Below are positions 43,120 through 51,995 of a stretch of DNA of 64,000 nucleotides, in pieces. Every line of letters starts with the position of its first letter. Position 1 is the stretch's first letter. The position numbers were made by a program, and so were the translations under genes. This DNA is from Actinomycetes bacterium (GTDB lineage Bacteria; Actinomycetota; Coriobacteriia; Coriobacteriales; Atopobiaceae), in contig JAKPQM010000036.1 of assembly GCA_029546925.1 (NCBI GenBank), positions 1-64,000 on the forward strand, written 5' to 3'. The notes below the pieces were generated by a model. The model made no database searches, was not told the origin of the DNA, and saw nothing but the letters and a program-made list of their open reading frames with translations.

Positions 43120-45048
43120 CTACAGTTCCTCGAGCTCGGCCAGCCACAGCGACGAGAGCGCGTCGGAGGGCATGCGCAGATCGCTTCGTGGGGAGACGCC
43201 CACCGACCCCACCTTGGGGCCATCGGGCGCGCAGCTGCGCTTGAACTGCTGCGAGAAGAACCTGCGGTAGAACACCTTGAGCCATGCGAGGATCGTAGCC
43301 TTGTCGTACGCATCTCCGAACGCTGCGCACGCCAGACGATAGACCTTGCCGGGTGCGAAGGAGCGGCGCAGCACCTGGTAGATGAAAAAGTCATGCAACT
43401 CGTAGGGGCCTACCAGATCCTCGGTTTTCTGGGCGATGGTGCCATCGGCCTGGGCAGGCAGGAGCTCGGGCGAGACGGGCGTGTCGAGCACATCGTGGAG
43501 CACGGAGCTCTCCGCCTCATCACCGCAGGTATCGGCCGCATAACGCACAAGATGGCGCACGAGGGTCTTGGGGATGGCGGCATTGACGCCATACATGCTC
43601 ATATGGTCACCGTTGTAGGTGGTCCAGCCGAGCACCAGCTCGGAGAGGTCGCCCGTGCCGATCACGAGGCCGCCCTCCTGATTGGAGAGATCCATGAGGA
43701 TCTGGGTGCGCTCGCGTGCCTGGGCGTTCTCGTAGGTGGCATCGTGATCGGACTCGCTATGGCCTATGTCGAAGAAATGCTGGCGCACCGAATCGGCAAT
43801 GGAGATCTCGCGCAGCTCGGTGCCCGCGGCGGTGGCGAGCGAGCACGCGTTGCTGTAGGTACGACCCGTGGTGCCGAAGCCCGGCATGGTGACAGAGATG
43901 ATACCCGAGCGATCGAGCCCGAGCAGATCGAATGCGCGTGTGGTCACGAGCAGCGCAAGCGTGGAATCGAGGCCGCCCGAGAGCCCGATCAGGGCACGGG
44001 TCGAGCCGGTGTGGGCGAGGCGCTTGGCCAGCGCATGCGCTTGGATGTCCATGATCTCCTCGCAGCGCGCCCGGCGCTCTTCCTCTCCATCGGGAACGAA
44101 GGGATGGGCGTCGATCGTGCGCGTGAGCTTGGCCGCAGCGATGCCGAGCGAGAAGGACGTGACCGTGTAGCCCGCAAGACGGGCATCGGGGCCGACCTCG
44201 AAGCCGGTGAGACGGCGGCGCTCGGATGCGATCAGGTCGACGTCTATCTCGCTCATGGCGATACCGTCTCCGAAGGGCGCTGCTTCCGCGAGCAGGCGAC
44301 CGCATTCGAAGACCATATTGTGACCGGCGAAAACACCATCGGTGGTGGACTCTCCCCAACCCGCATTGGCATAGATGTAGGCGCAGGCCAGACGTCCGCT
44401 TTGGGCAGAGAGGAATGTGCGCTGCCATGCGCTCCTGCCCACGAGGGCGCCCGTTGCGGAGAGGCTCGCAACGAGCGTGGCGCCGGCAGCGGTGTGGGCG
44501 ATGGCGGGGGCAGAGGCGACCATGCTGTCCTCGCCGATCTCGACCGCGATCACGAGGTTGGGCATGGAATCGCATGAGAAGAGCTGGTGTGCGCCGAAGG
44601 GGATGTCGTCGAAGCCCGCGAAGCTGATGGGAACCACGTCATCCACACCCGCTGCGAAGTGACGGCCCTCGTAGAACTCGTTGTACGTGGGGATATTCTG
44701 CTTGGGCACGATGCCTATGATCTCGCCACCGCAGAGGGCGACGGCGCAGTTGTAGAGTTTGGCATTCACGCATAGAGGTGCGCCCACGAAGATGAGGGCG
44801 TCGAGCTCGGCGGTCTGCTCGGCCAAGTAGGCGAGGCCATCCTCCGCAGCAGCGAGGAGTGCTTCTTGGAAGAAGAGGTCGCCGCAGGTATATGCCGTGA
44901 TGCAGAGCTCGGGCAGCACCACGATCTTTCTGCCGCGATTGTTCACCGCAGTGGAGATGGCCTTGAGGCACGAACCGACGTTGTACTCGACATCGGCGAC
45001 CTTGATATCGGGCGTGAGTGCTGCGGCAGGAACGAAACCGTACCTCAT
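43120..45048 (-). CDS. nadE: Glutamine-dependent NAD+ synthetase
   Basis: A 642-residue two-domain enzyme making NAD+ from nicotinic acid adenine dinucleotide with glutamine as nitrogen donor. The N-terminal nitrilase-type glutaminase shows VVLPELCITAYTCGDLFF (catalytic Glu), KQNIPTYNEFYEGRHF (Lys) and FSCDSMPNLVIAVEIGED. The C-terminal synthetase has the ATP pyrophosphatase loop GLSGGLDSTLALLV and TGDLSELVLGWTTYNGDHMSMYGVNA. ATG 45048 with GAGGAGG upstream is chosen over the in-frame start at 45081. Length matches actinobacterial NadE. Confidence 0.95.
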   Translation of the reverse strand: MRYGFVPAAALTPDIKVADVEYNVGSCLKAISTAVNNRGRKIVVLPELCITAYTCGDLFFQEALLAAAEDGLAYLAEQTAELDALIFVGAPLCVNAKLYNCAVALCGGEIIGIVPKQNIPTYNEFYEGRHFAAGVDDVVPISFAGFDDIPFGAHQLFSCDSMPNLVIAVEIGEDSMVASAPAIAHTAAGATLVASLSATGALVGRSAWQRTFLSAQSGRLACAYIYANAGWGESTTDGVFAGHNMVFECGRLLAEAAPFGDGIAMSEIDVDLIASERRRLTGFEVGPDARLAGYTVTSFSLGIAAAKLTRTIDAHPFVPDGEEERRARCEEIMDIQAHALAKRLAHTGSTRALIGLSGGLDSTLALLVTTRAFDLLGLDRSGIISVTMPGFGTTGRTYSNACSLATAAGTELREISIADSVRQHFFDIGHSESDHDATYENAQARERTQILMDLSNQEGGLVIGTGDLSELVLGWTTYNGDHMSMYGVNAAIPKTLVRHLVRYAADTCGDEAESSVLHDVLDTPVSPELLPAQADGTIAQKTEDLVGPYELHDFFIYQVLRRSFAPGKVYRLACAAFGDAYDKATILAWLKVFYRRFFSQQFKRSCAPDGPKVGSVGVSPRSDLRMPSDALSSLWLAELEEL

Positions 45049-45141
45049 GATGGCCTCCTCGTTAAGCGCTACTGCCTGCAATTATATAGTGCGCGAGTTG
45101 ACCCCGCGACATAGCTTCCGGGAGAATCCGCCTCGCGGAGC

Positions 45142-47568
45142 TCAATCTCGCACCGACCAGCTCCCGAGCGGGGCGTTGGGATCGGCGTCGAGCGAGAGAT
45201 CCGCGAAGAGGCCCGCCTGATACGAGCGCAGCGCTACGAGCGCGATCATCGCCGCATTGTCGCCGCAGACCGAGAAGGGCGGCACGGTCACGCGCACGCC
45301 GCGCTTGCCGAACGCCTCGAGGTACGCGTCACGCAGCGCCGGATTGGCCGCAACGCCGCCGCCCACGCAGAAATCGGACACGCCGAGCTCCTCCACGGCC
45401 GTCACGGCCTTGGCCACCTGCACATCCACCACGGCAGCCTGGAACGACGCCGCAAGATCGGGCAGGTTGATGGGTCGACCCGCGCGGTTCTCGCCCTCGA
45501 TGTAGGTGATGACCGCGGTCTTGAGACCCGAGAGAGAGAAGCGGTAATCGTGGCTGTGCATCATGGCGCGCGGGAACGGGATGGCATGCGGATTTCCCTC
45601 GGCCGCCAACTGGGAGATGATGGGGCCGCCCGGATATCCCAAGCCGAGTGCCTTGGCAACCTTATCGAAGGCCTCGCCCACCGCATCATCGATGGTGGTA
45701 CCCAAGATATCGTAATCGCCCCAAGCGCGCACGTGCACGAGCATGGTGTTGCCGCCCGAGACGAGGCTCGCCACGAAGGGCGGCTCGAGATCGGGCGTCT
45801 CGAACAGGTTGGCGAAGAGGTGCCCTTCGAGATGGTTCACCGCGATGAGCGGCAAGCCTGTGGCGGCACAGAGCCCCTTGGCGAAGGCCACGCCCACCAC
45901 GAGCGCACCCACGAGACCGGGGCCTGCGGTGACGGCAACGGCGGAAAGATCGCGCGGCGTGAGCGTATCGCAACCGAGCGTCTCGCCGGCCTGCCTCAGC
46001 GCCTCCTCGAAGACGCCCACGATGGCCTCGGTGTGCTTGCGCGAGGCGATCTCGGGAACGACCCCGCCGAAACGCGCGTGGAAGTCGATCTGGGTTGCGA
46101 CGATGCTCGAGAGGATGCGGCCCTTCGCATCGATGACCGCGATGGCCGTCTCGTCGCATGAGGACTCGACGGCGAGGATGAGATCGCCTGCATCGGCGAG
46201 CGCAGCCTCTGCGGCTGGGCCGCGCGGGGATGCCTTGATGGGCCAGGGGCGGATGGATGCGGCAGGTGCGGGCAGTTCTTTATCTGCTGCAGCCAGAAGC
46301 GGGAGCTCGGCGGCCATGATGAGGGCACCGTGGCCGGGACCGTAGTAGTCGGGCCGCTCTCCCGTCTGCTCGAAACCGAGGGCCGTATAGAGGGCGCGCG
46401 CAGACGCGTTATCCACATCGACCTCGAGCGAGGCGGTTCGGGCATTGAGCATCTGAGCATCGTAGGTGAGGCGTGCGAGCAAGCGCGTTGCGATGCCCTC
46501 GCGGCGGCGCCCATCATCCACCACCACATCGCCGATCTCGAAATCATCGCCCGCGAGCACACCGCCCGCGAAGCCGATGATGGTGCCGCGATCATGCGCG
46601 ACCCACCAGCTGCGGCCGGGTTGCGCGATCTCGTCCTCGAACATCTGGCGCGTCCATGCCGCATGCGGCATAGCCCCGAAAGCACGGGCCTCGAGCTGGG
46701 CGACCTGCTCCACATCGTTGATCGACATGGGTCTGAGCTGGAGGTGGATGTCGGCCAGAGCATCTGCCGTGCCGGTCGTGGCAACGCTTGCCGGCTCGGC
46801 CATGCCCAGCCTCCTGCGCTCGTTCTCCTCGGCATCCGAGAGACGTGTGTACGTCGGCAGGACAAGCGCCGGATCGCCTTGGGATATGAACGGGGGGACG
46901 GGGGGCTTGTTCACACCATCCGGTGTGAACAAGCCCCCCGTCCCCCCGTTCATTGCGCGCAGAAGCCCTTCTCCGCTCGGATACCAGAGCGCCTCCTCAA
47001 GATAGCGGGTAAACCCCGCCTCCTCGAAGCGCAGCCTGTGCTTCTTGAGACCATCGCCCGCAAGCACCAGCTCGTCGCGGTCGGCGCGCTCGCTCCACGC
47101 CGCCACGCACGAATCGACCTTGGAGACGCTCTCTGCTGCAAAGGTGCGCTGAGGTCCGCCCTCATCGAGCAGGTAGATACCGGGATAGACCTCGCCACGC
47201 ATCGCGTCATCCACTACGCCGAGAAGCCCGCGCTCCCCCGCCAGCCAAGCCGTCCACGCTACAGCATCGAGTGTCGAGACGCCGAAGAGCGCACACCCTA
47301 AACCGCAGGCGATGCCCTTGGCCGTTGCGATGCCGATGCGCACGCCCGTGAACGAGCCCGGCCCGCGACCCACGATGACGGCATCCACATCTGCCATCGC
47401 AAGGCCTGCTTGTGTGAGAGCGTCGAGGAGGCTTCGCGTGAGCTCGACATTGGACTGACGGCGGCAGAGATGATCGCGGCATGCAAGAACCTCTGCCGAT
47501 CCCCCACCGATCCTGCCCACGGTAGCGCAGAGCATATCGGTGGAGGTGTCGAGTGCGATGACGGTCAT
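45142..47568 (-). CDS. TsaB-RimI-TsaD fusion (t6A tRNA modification)
   Basis: An 808-residue protein joining three enzymes. Residues 1 to about 260 are TsaB (MTVIALDTSTDMLCATVG; GRGPGSFTGVRIGIATAKG), the scaffold of the t6A complex. Residues about 275-430 are a RimI-type GNAT acetyltransferase (RPMSINDVEQVAQLEARAF; GIATRLLARLTYDAQ; LGFEQTGERPDYY). Residues about 460-808 are TsaD (ILAVESSCDETAIAV; HLEGHLFANLF; GVAANPALRDAYLEAF), which transfers threonylcarbamoyl to A37 of ANN-decoding tRNAs. An extra peptide at about 206-228 of TsaB is encoded by a perfect DNA palindrome. ATG 47568 has GGAGAG upstream. tsaE lies 6 kb away; tsaC is not in the window. Confidence 0.93.
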   Translation of the reverse strand: MTVIALDTSTDMLCATVGRIGGGSAEVLACRDHLCRRQSNVELTRSLLDALTQAGLAMADVDAVIVGRGPGSFTGVRIGIATAKGIACGLGCALFGVSTLDAVAWTAWLAGERGLLGVVDDAMRGEVYPGIYLLDEGGPQRTFAAESVSKVDSCVAAWSERADRDELVLAGDGLKKHRLRFEEAGFTRYLEEALWYPSGEGLLRAMNGGTGGLFTPDGVNKPPVPPFISQGDPALVLPTYTRLSDAEENERRRLGMAEPASVATTGTADALADIHLQLRPMSINDVEQVAQLEARAFGAMPHAAWTRQMFEDEIAQPGRSWWVAHDRGTIIGFAGGVLAGDDFEIGDVVVDDGRRREGIATRLLARLTYDAQMLNARTASLEVDVDNASARALYTALGFEQTGERPDYYGPGHGALIMAAELPLLAAADKELPAPAASIRPWPIKASPRGPAAEAALADAGDLILAVESSCDETAIAVIDAKGRILSSIVATQIDFHARFGGVVPEIASRKHTEAIVGVFEEALRQAGETLGCDTLTPRDLSAVAVTAGPGLVGALVVGVAFAKGLCAATGLPLIAVNHLEGHLFANLFETPDLEPPFVASLVSGGNTMLVHVRAWGDYDILGTTIDDAVGEAFDKVAKALGLGYPGGPIISQLAAEGNPHAIPFPRAMMHSHDYRFSLSGLKTAVITYIEGENRAGRPINLPDLAASFQAAVVDVQVAKAVTAVEELGVSDFCVGGGVAANPALRDAYLEAFGKRGVRVTVPPFSVCGDNAAMIALVALRSYQAGLFADLSLDADPNAPLGSWSVRD
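46886..46953. repeat. 68-bp perfect palindrome inside the tsaB domain
   Basis: Perfect 32-base arms (46886-46917 and 46922-46953) around a four-base loop, lying within the fusion gene. Read in frame it encodes MNGGTGGLFTPDGVNKPPVP plus a few residues, between GEGLLRA and QGDPALVLPTYTRLSD. Because it is a palindrome, the complementary strand encodes nearly the same peptide. It looks like a mobile palindromic element that inserted without breaking the frame. Confidence 0.9.
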
Positions 47569-47660
47569 GGTTCTCTCCAAAGCGATCATCCATCCTAAAC
47601 GCAGAGCCTTATGCACGGATAGTGTACGCCGTAATGAAAGATGGCGCAGTTCCCAAAATT

Positions 47661-47692
47661 ATCTTGTGCGCGACTTAATCTTGTGCTATATA
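47661..47692 (+). promoter_or_regulatory. Promoter of the glutathione peroxidase gene with direct repeat
   Basis: TTGTGC (47664-47669) and TATATA (47687-47692) are spaced 17 bases. The nonamer ATCTTGTGC occurs twice, at 47661-47669 and 47678-47686, so the second copy fills the spacer next to the -10 box, a plausible regulator site. Confidence 0.6.
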
Positions 47693-47728
47693 TTTATCGG
47701 AAAGTTTTTACCCAAGAAAGGATACGCC

Positions 47729-48271
47729 ATGAACGTCTACGATTTCACCGTTCTCGCCAAAGACGGCAGCGAGGTCAGCCTCAAGGATTACGCAGGCAAG
47801 GTCCTCCTCATCGTCAACACCGCAACCGGCTGCGGTTTCACGCCCCAGTACGAGGATCTCGAGCGCATCTACGCAGCCTACCGCGAGCAGGGTTTCGAGA
47901 TCCTCGACTTCCCCTGCAACCAGTTCGCCAACCAAGCGCCCGAATCCGACGACGAGATCACGGCCTTCTGCACGCTCAAGTTCGGCACCGAATTCCCCCA
48001 GTTCAGGAAGATCGACGTCAACGGCGATACCGCCGATCCCCTCTTCGCGGCGCTGGCCACCGAGATGCCCTTCACGGGCTTCGGCAAGGGCATCAAGAAC
48101 GCCGCGCTCGAGAAGTTCGCGGCCATGAACAACAAGGCCTTCGGCGAGAAGTGCTATGTTGGCTGGAACTTCACCAAGTTCCTGATCGACCGCGAGGGCA
48201 CCCTTGTCAGCCGCTTCGAGCCCACGGTCGACATGGCCGAGGTGGAGAAGGCTGTCAAGGAGCAGCTGTAA
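47729..48271 (+). CDS. Glutathione peroxidase family thiol peroxidase
   Basis: A 180-residue peroxidase. The active site is NTATGCGFTPQYEDLE with Cys35 in place of selenocysteine; LDFPCNQFANQAP supplies the Gln and the likely resolving cysteine, and CYVGWNFTKFLID the Trp-Asn pair. Cysteine-type members generally use thioredoxin rather than glutathione. The frame is open farther upstream (47540) but AAGAAAGGA precedes ATG 47729 and a good promoter lies at 47664-47692. A terminator follows. Probably monocistronic. Confidence 0.94.
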   Translation: MNVYDFTVLAKDGSEVSLKDYAGKVLLIVNTATGCGFTPQYEDLERIYAAYREQGFEILDFPCNQFANQAPESDDEITAFCTLKFGTEFPQFRKIDVNGDTADPLFAALATEMPFTGFGKGIKNAALEKFAAMNNKAFGEKCYVGWNFTKFLIDREGTLVSRFEPTVDMAEVEKAVKEQL

Positions 48272-48297
48272 CAGCGGGCAGCACGTTCACGGACAAG

Positions 48298-48353
48298 ACT
48301 CCCCTCGGCGGACTGCTTCATCTAAGATAAGGCTGTTTGCCGAGGGGTATTTT
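48298..48353 (+). terminator. Terminator after the peroxidase gene
   Basis: CCCCTCGGC (48301-48309) pairs with GCCGAGGGG (48339-48347), followed by TATTTT. The loop is long (29 bases), so the hairpin is plausible but not ideal. Confidence 0.65.
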
Positions 48354-48373
48354 CAGATAGCGGGAAGAAGGAC

Positions 48374-49510
48374 ATGATGGCAGTTGAACAGGCGGAAGGG
48401 CGCGAGACGCAGATCATCCGCACGAGCGTGGTCGGAATCGTCGCCAACGTGGCGCTCGCAGCGTTCAAGGCGGTTGTCGGCACACTCTCCTCGTCCATCG
48501 CCATCGTCCTCGATGCCGTCAACAACCTCTCCGACGCGCTGTCCTCCTTCATCACCATCCTAGGAACCAAACTCGCGGCCAAAGCTCCCGACCACAATCA
48601 CCCCTATGGCCATGGACGCGCCGAATACCTCACGACCATCGTCATCGCGGTCATCGTGCTCGGCGCGGGTTTCTCCTCCTTCAAAGAGTCCATAGACCGC
48701 ATCATCCACCCCGAGCAGTCGAGCTACGAGGCGGTGATGCTGCTCATCATCGCCGTCGCCGTTGTCGCCAAGATCGTTCTCGGCAGCTACTTCAAGAAGC
48801 GCGGGCGGGCGCTCGACTCCGATACGCTCGTCGCCTCGGGTGCGGATGCCACCATGGACGCCCTCGTCTCATCTGCAACGCTCGCTGCAGCCCTTATCAA
48901 CATGTTCACCGGACTGTCGCTCGAGGCGTGGCTCGGCATCGCGATCTCCATCCTCATCATCAAAGCCGGTTACGAGATCCTGCGCGAGGCGCTCGACAAG
49001 ATCCTCGGCAAGCGCATCGATACCGATATCGCGATGGGCATCAAGGAGACCGTATGCGGGATCGACGGTGTGCTCGGCGCCTACGATCTCGTCCTCAACG
49101 ACTACGGTCCCGAGAACGCCATGGGCAGCATCCATGTGGAGGTGGACGAGAATCTCACCGCCAAGGAGATCGACCGCATGACGCGCAGCATCCAGCAGGC
49201 AGTTCTCGCCAAACACCACATCTCCCTGCATACCGTGGGCATCTATTCGGTCAACACCGCCTGCAACGCCACCGATGACGTCGCCGCCATCCGCGCCCAG
49301 CTCGACCAGATAGCCGCTGCGGAGCCCTACGTGCTGCAAACACACGGTCTCTACGTCGAAACGAACATCAAGACGGTGCTCCTCGATATCGTCGTGAGCT
49401 TCGACGCGCCCGACCGCGAAGCCGTATGCGCACGCGTGGCGCAGGCTCTCGGCGAGGCCTTCCCCGCCTATCGATTCAAGACGACCTTGGATGCCGATAT
49501 CAGCGACTGA
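48374..49510 (+). CDS. Cation diffusion facilitator family metal exporter
   Basis: A 378-residue CDF transporter that exports a divalent metal in exchange for protons. Six membrane helices are expected; the metal site in helix 2 is NNLSD (N-x3-D) and in helix 5 DATMD (D-x3-D), the pattern of the manganese/iron-type members rather than the zinc HxxxD type. HNHPYGHGRAEY is the family loop. The C-terminal cytoplasmic dimerisation domain (IDGVLGAYDLVLNDYGPENAMGSIHVEVD) follows, with an additional 80 residues including a second ferredoxin-like segment. Convergent with glgP. Confidence 0.9.
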   Translation: MMAVEQAEGRETQIIRTSVVGIVANVALAAFKAVVGTLSSSIAIVLDAVNNLSDALSSFITILGTKLAAKAPDHNHPYGHGRAEYLTTIVIAVIVLGAGFSSFKESIDRIIHPEQSSYEAVMLLIIAVAVVAKIVLGSYFKKRGRALDSDTLVASGADATMDALVSSATLAAALINMFTGLSLEAWLGIAISILIIKAGYEILREALDKILGKRIDTDIAMGIKETVCGIDGVLGAYDLVLNDYGPENAMGSIHVEVDENLTAKEIDRMTRSIQQAVLAKHHISLHTVGIYSVNTACNATDDVAAIRAQLDQIAAAEPYVLQTHGLYVETNIKTVLLDIVVSFDAPDREAVCARVAQALGEAFPAYRFKTTLDADISD

Positions 49511-49528
49511 CCGGCCCCGCTCGCATAG

Positions 49529-51790
49529 CTATCGGGAAAGGTGCCAGATGTCCTCGTCGTACTGGGCGATCGTGCGATCGGACGAGAAGAACCCCGCCTT
49601 GGCCACATTCACGAGCGCCTTACGCTCCCATGCGCGCTCGTCTTGGATGTCCGCAAGGACGCGCTCCTTCGTCGCGCAGTAGTCCGCGAAGTCGGGGAAG
49701 GTCATGAACCAGTCTTTGTGGATAAGCTCGGACTGCAGGCGGCCGAGGCTCTCCGCATCGCCCACGGCGAGCATCTCGGGTCCGGTGAGGAAGTCGACGG
49801 CCTCCTTGATAGCGCCGTCTCCCTCGTAGTATGCACTGGGGCTGTAGCCGCCCGTACGGTAGCGCTCGATCACGGTAGCGGAGTCGTCACCGAAGCTGTA
49901 GATGTTATCCGGGCCCACAAGCTCTGCGATCTCGACATTGGCCCCATCCATGGTCCCCAAGGTCACGGCGCCGTTGAGCATGAACTTCATGTTGCCCGTT
50001 CCCGATGCCTCCTTCGAGGCCAAGCTGATCTGCTCGGAGATGTCCGCAGCGGGGATGAGCCGCTCGGCAGCGGTCACGTTGTAGTTCTCGACCATGACCA
50101 CCTGCAGATACGCGCTGGCAACGGGATCCTTAGCGATGACATCCCCCAAGCAGATGACGGCATGGATGATGTCTTTGGCAATAACGTAGGCAGGGGCAGC
50201 CTTTGCGCCGAAGATCACGGTCACCTTGCGCTGCGGCAGCTCCCCATCGAGGATGCGGCGGTATGCGCGAATGGCCCAGAGCAGGTTGAGCTGCTGGCGC
50301 TTGTACTCGTGCAGCCGCTTGACCTGCACGTCGAAAACCGAGTCGGGATCGATGGCAACACCTTGGTGCATGAGCATCCAGTCGGCGAAATGCTCCTTGT
50401 TAAGCCGCTTGACGAGAGCCAGCTCATGCAGGAAGTCCCCATCATCGACATGGGACAGGAGCATCTCCAGTTCCCCGGCATCGGTCTTCCAGCCTTCCCC
50501 GATCTTGGACGAGACGAGCTCGGCAAGCCTAGGGTTGCAGGACATCATCCAGCGGCGGAAGGTGATGCCGTTGGTCTTGTTGTTGAACTTCTCGGGATAG
50601 ATCTTGTAGAAGGGCGCGAGCTCGGTCTCCTTGAGAATCTGGGTGTGGAGCTCGGCCACGCCGTTGACGGAGTGGGAGAAGTGGATGTCGATGTTGGCCA
50701 TGTGGACGTTGCCGTAATCGTCGATCACCTTCGTGAAGGGATCGTCCCCCCGCTTCGCGGCGATAGCATCGAGCTCTCGGATGATGGGCACGAGCTGCGG
50801 AACCGCACGCTCCAAATAGGATAGGGGCCACGTCTCGAGGGCCTCCGCGAGAATCGTGTGGTTCGTGTAGGCGCATACGCCCTGGACGATGTCCAGCGCC
50901 TCCTCCGTGTCGATACCGCGCTCTCCCAGCAGCCTCACGAGCTCGGGAATGACCATCGTGGGGTGGGTGTCGTTGATCTGCACGACCGCATAGCCCGCAA
51001 GATCATGCAGGTTGCTGCCACGCTCTATGCACTCGTCGAGCATGAGTTGGGCCGCATTGCTCACCATGAAGTACTCTTGGTACACGCGCAAGATGCGACC
51101 TGCCTCGTCGGAGTCGTCGGGATAGAGGAAGAGCGTGAGGTTCTTCTCGACGTGGTTCTTATCGAAATTGATGCAGTTGTGGATGAGGCGCTCGTCTGCG
51201 GTATCGACGTCGAAGAGTCGCAGGCGCCCGCACTTCGAGCCATAGCCCGTGACATCCAGCTCGTACATGGTCGAGATCACGTCGAAGCCGCCGAAGCTCA
51301 CCGTGTAGTGGCGGTCGCATCGGCGCATCCAGCTCTCGTGACCCCAGGCGAGCCAGTAGTCGGGCGACTCGAACTGCTTGCGCTCGGAGAAGCTCTGCCT
51401 GAAGAGCCCGCAGTGGTATGCGAGCCCCACGCCATCGGTCGGCAGCCCGAGCGTTGCGCAGGAGTCCATGAAGCAGGCTGCGAGACGGCCCAAGCCGCCG
51501 TTGCCCAACGACGGCTCGCGCTCGAATTCCTCGAGCTCGGCGAGGTCTTTGCCGGCCTGTGCGAGCTCCTCGCGCACGGAGTCGTAGAGTCCCAGGTTGA
51601 TAAGGTTGTTGCTCAGCAGCTTTCCGATGAGAAATTCTGCGGAGATATAGTAGAGCTTCTTCTTGCCCTCGTTGTAGCCCTTCTCGCGGGCGGCATCGGA
51701 GCTCAGGTTGAGAAGCGCGTTGAAGAGCTCGAGGCTCGTGCATTTCGAGAGCGGCTTGCCAACGTAGGAAGCTAGGTGGAATTCGGTCAT
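49529..51790 (-). CDS. glgP: Glycogen/starch/alpha-glucan phosphorylase
   Basis: A 753-residue PLP-dependent enzyme releasing glucose-1-phosphate from glycogen. Landmarks: KKLYYISAEFLIGKLLSNNL, EPSLGNGGLGRLAACFMDS, FEFxxDxH-like INDTHPTMVIPELVRLL, and the PLP-binding EASGTGNMKFMLNGAVTLGTMDGANVEI. The C-terminus ends EDIWHLSR. It is shorter than enterobacterial GlgP (about 815) mainly at the N-terminus, as in Firmicutes. GGGAGA precedes ATG 51790. Divergent from an AraC regulator, about 200 bases apart. Confidence 0.97.
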   Translation of the reverse strand: MTEFHLASYVGKPLSKCTSLELFNALLNLSSDAAREKGYNEGKKKLYYISAEFLIGKLLSNNLINLGLYDSVREELAQAGKDLAELEEFEREPSLGNGGLGRLAACFMDSCATLGLPTDGVGLAYHCGLFRQSFSERKQFESPDYWLAWGHESWMRRCDRHYTVSFGGFDVISTMYELDVTGYGSKCGRLRLFDVDTADERLIHNCINFDKNHVEKNLTLFLYPDDSDEAGRILRVYQEYFMVSNAAQLMLDECIERGSNLHDLAGYAVVQINDTHPTMVIPELVRLLGERGIDTEEALDIVQGVCAYTNHTILAEALETWPLSYLERAVPQLVPIIRELDAIAAKRGDDPFTKVIDDYGNVHMANIDIHFSHSVNGVAELHTQILKETELAPFYKIYPEKFNNKTNGITFRRWMMSCNPRLAELVSSKIGEGWKTDAGELEMLLSHVDDGDFLHELALVKRLNKEHFADWMLMHQGVAIDPDSVFDVQVKRLHEYKRQQLNLLWAIRAYRRILDGELPQRKVTVIFGAKAAPAYVIAKDIIHAVICLGDVIAKDPVASAYLQVVMVENYNVTAAERLIPAADISEQISLASKEASGTGNMKFMLNGAVTLGTMDGANVEIAELVGPDNIYSFGDDSATVIERYRTGGYSPSAYYEGDGAIKEAVDFLTGPEMLAVGDAESLGRLQSELIHKDWFMTFPDFADYCATKERVLADIQDERAWERKALVNVAKAGFFSSDRTIAQYDEDIWHLSR

Positions 51791-51995
51791 GATACAGATC
51801 TCCCAAGGTAGGCGTGAGTTGGGGGCAGCGCAGCGAGCGTTCTTCTCGCCCGATACCCATGAACTGCACTATACCCGCAATGATCATCATATATCTTGTA
51901 CAAACCCGCTATACTATTGCACAATACTATCATCCACACGGCCTCTCCGATCGGTAGGGCCAGAAGCGGATAGCACGGGCAAGGAGGCGGACGCC

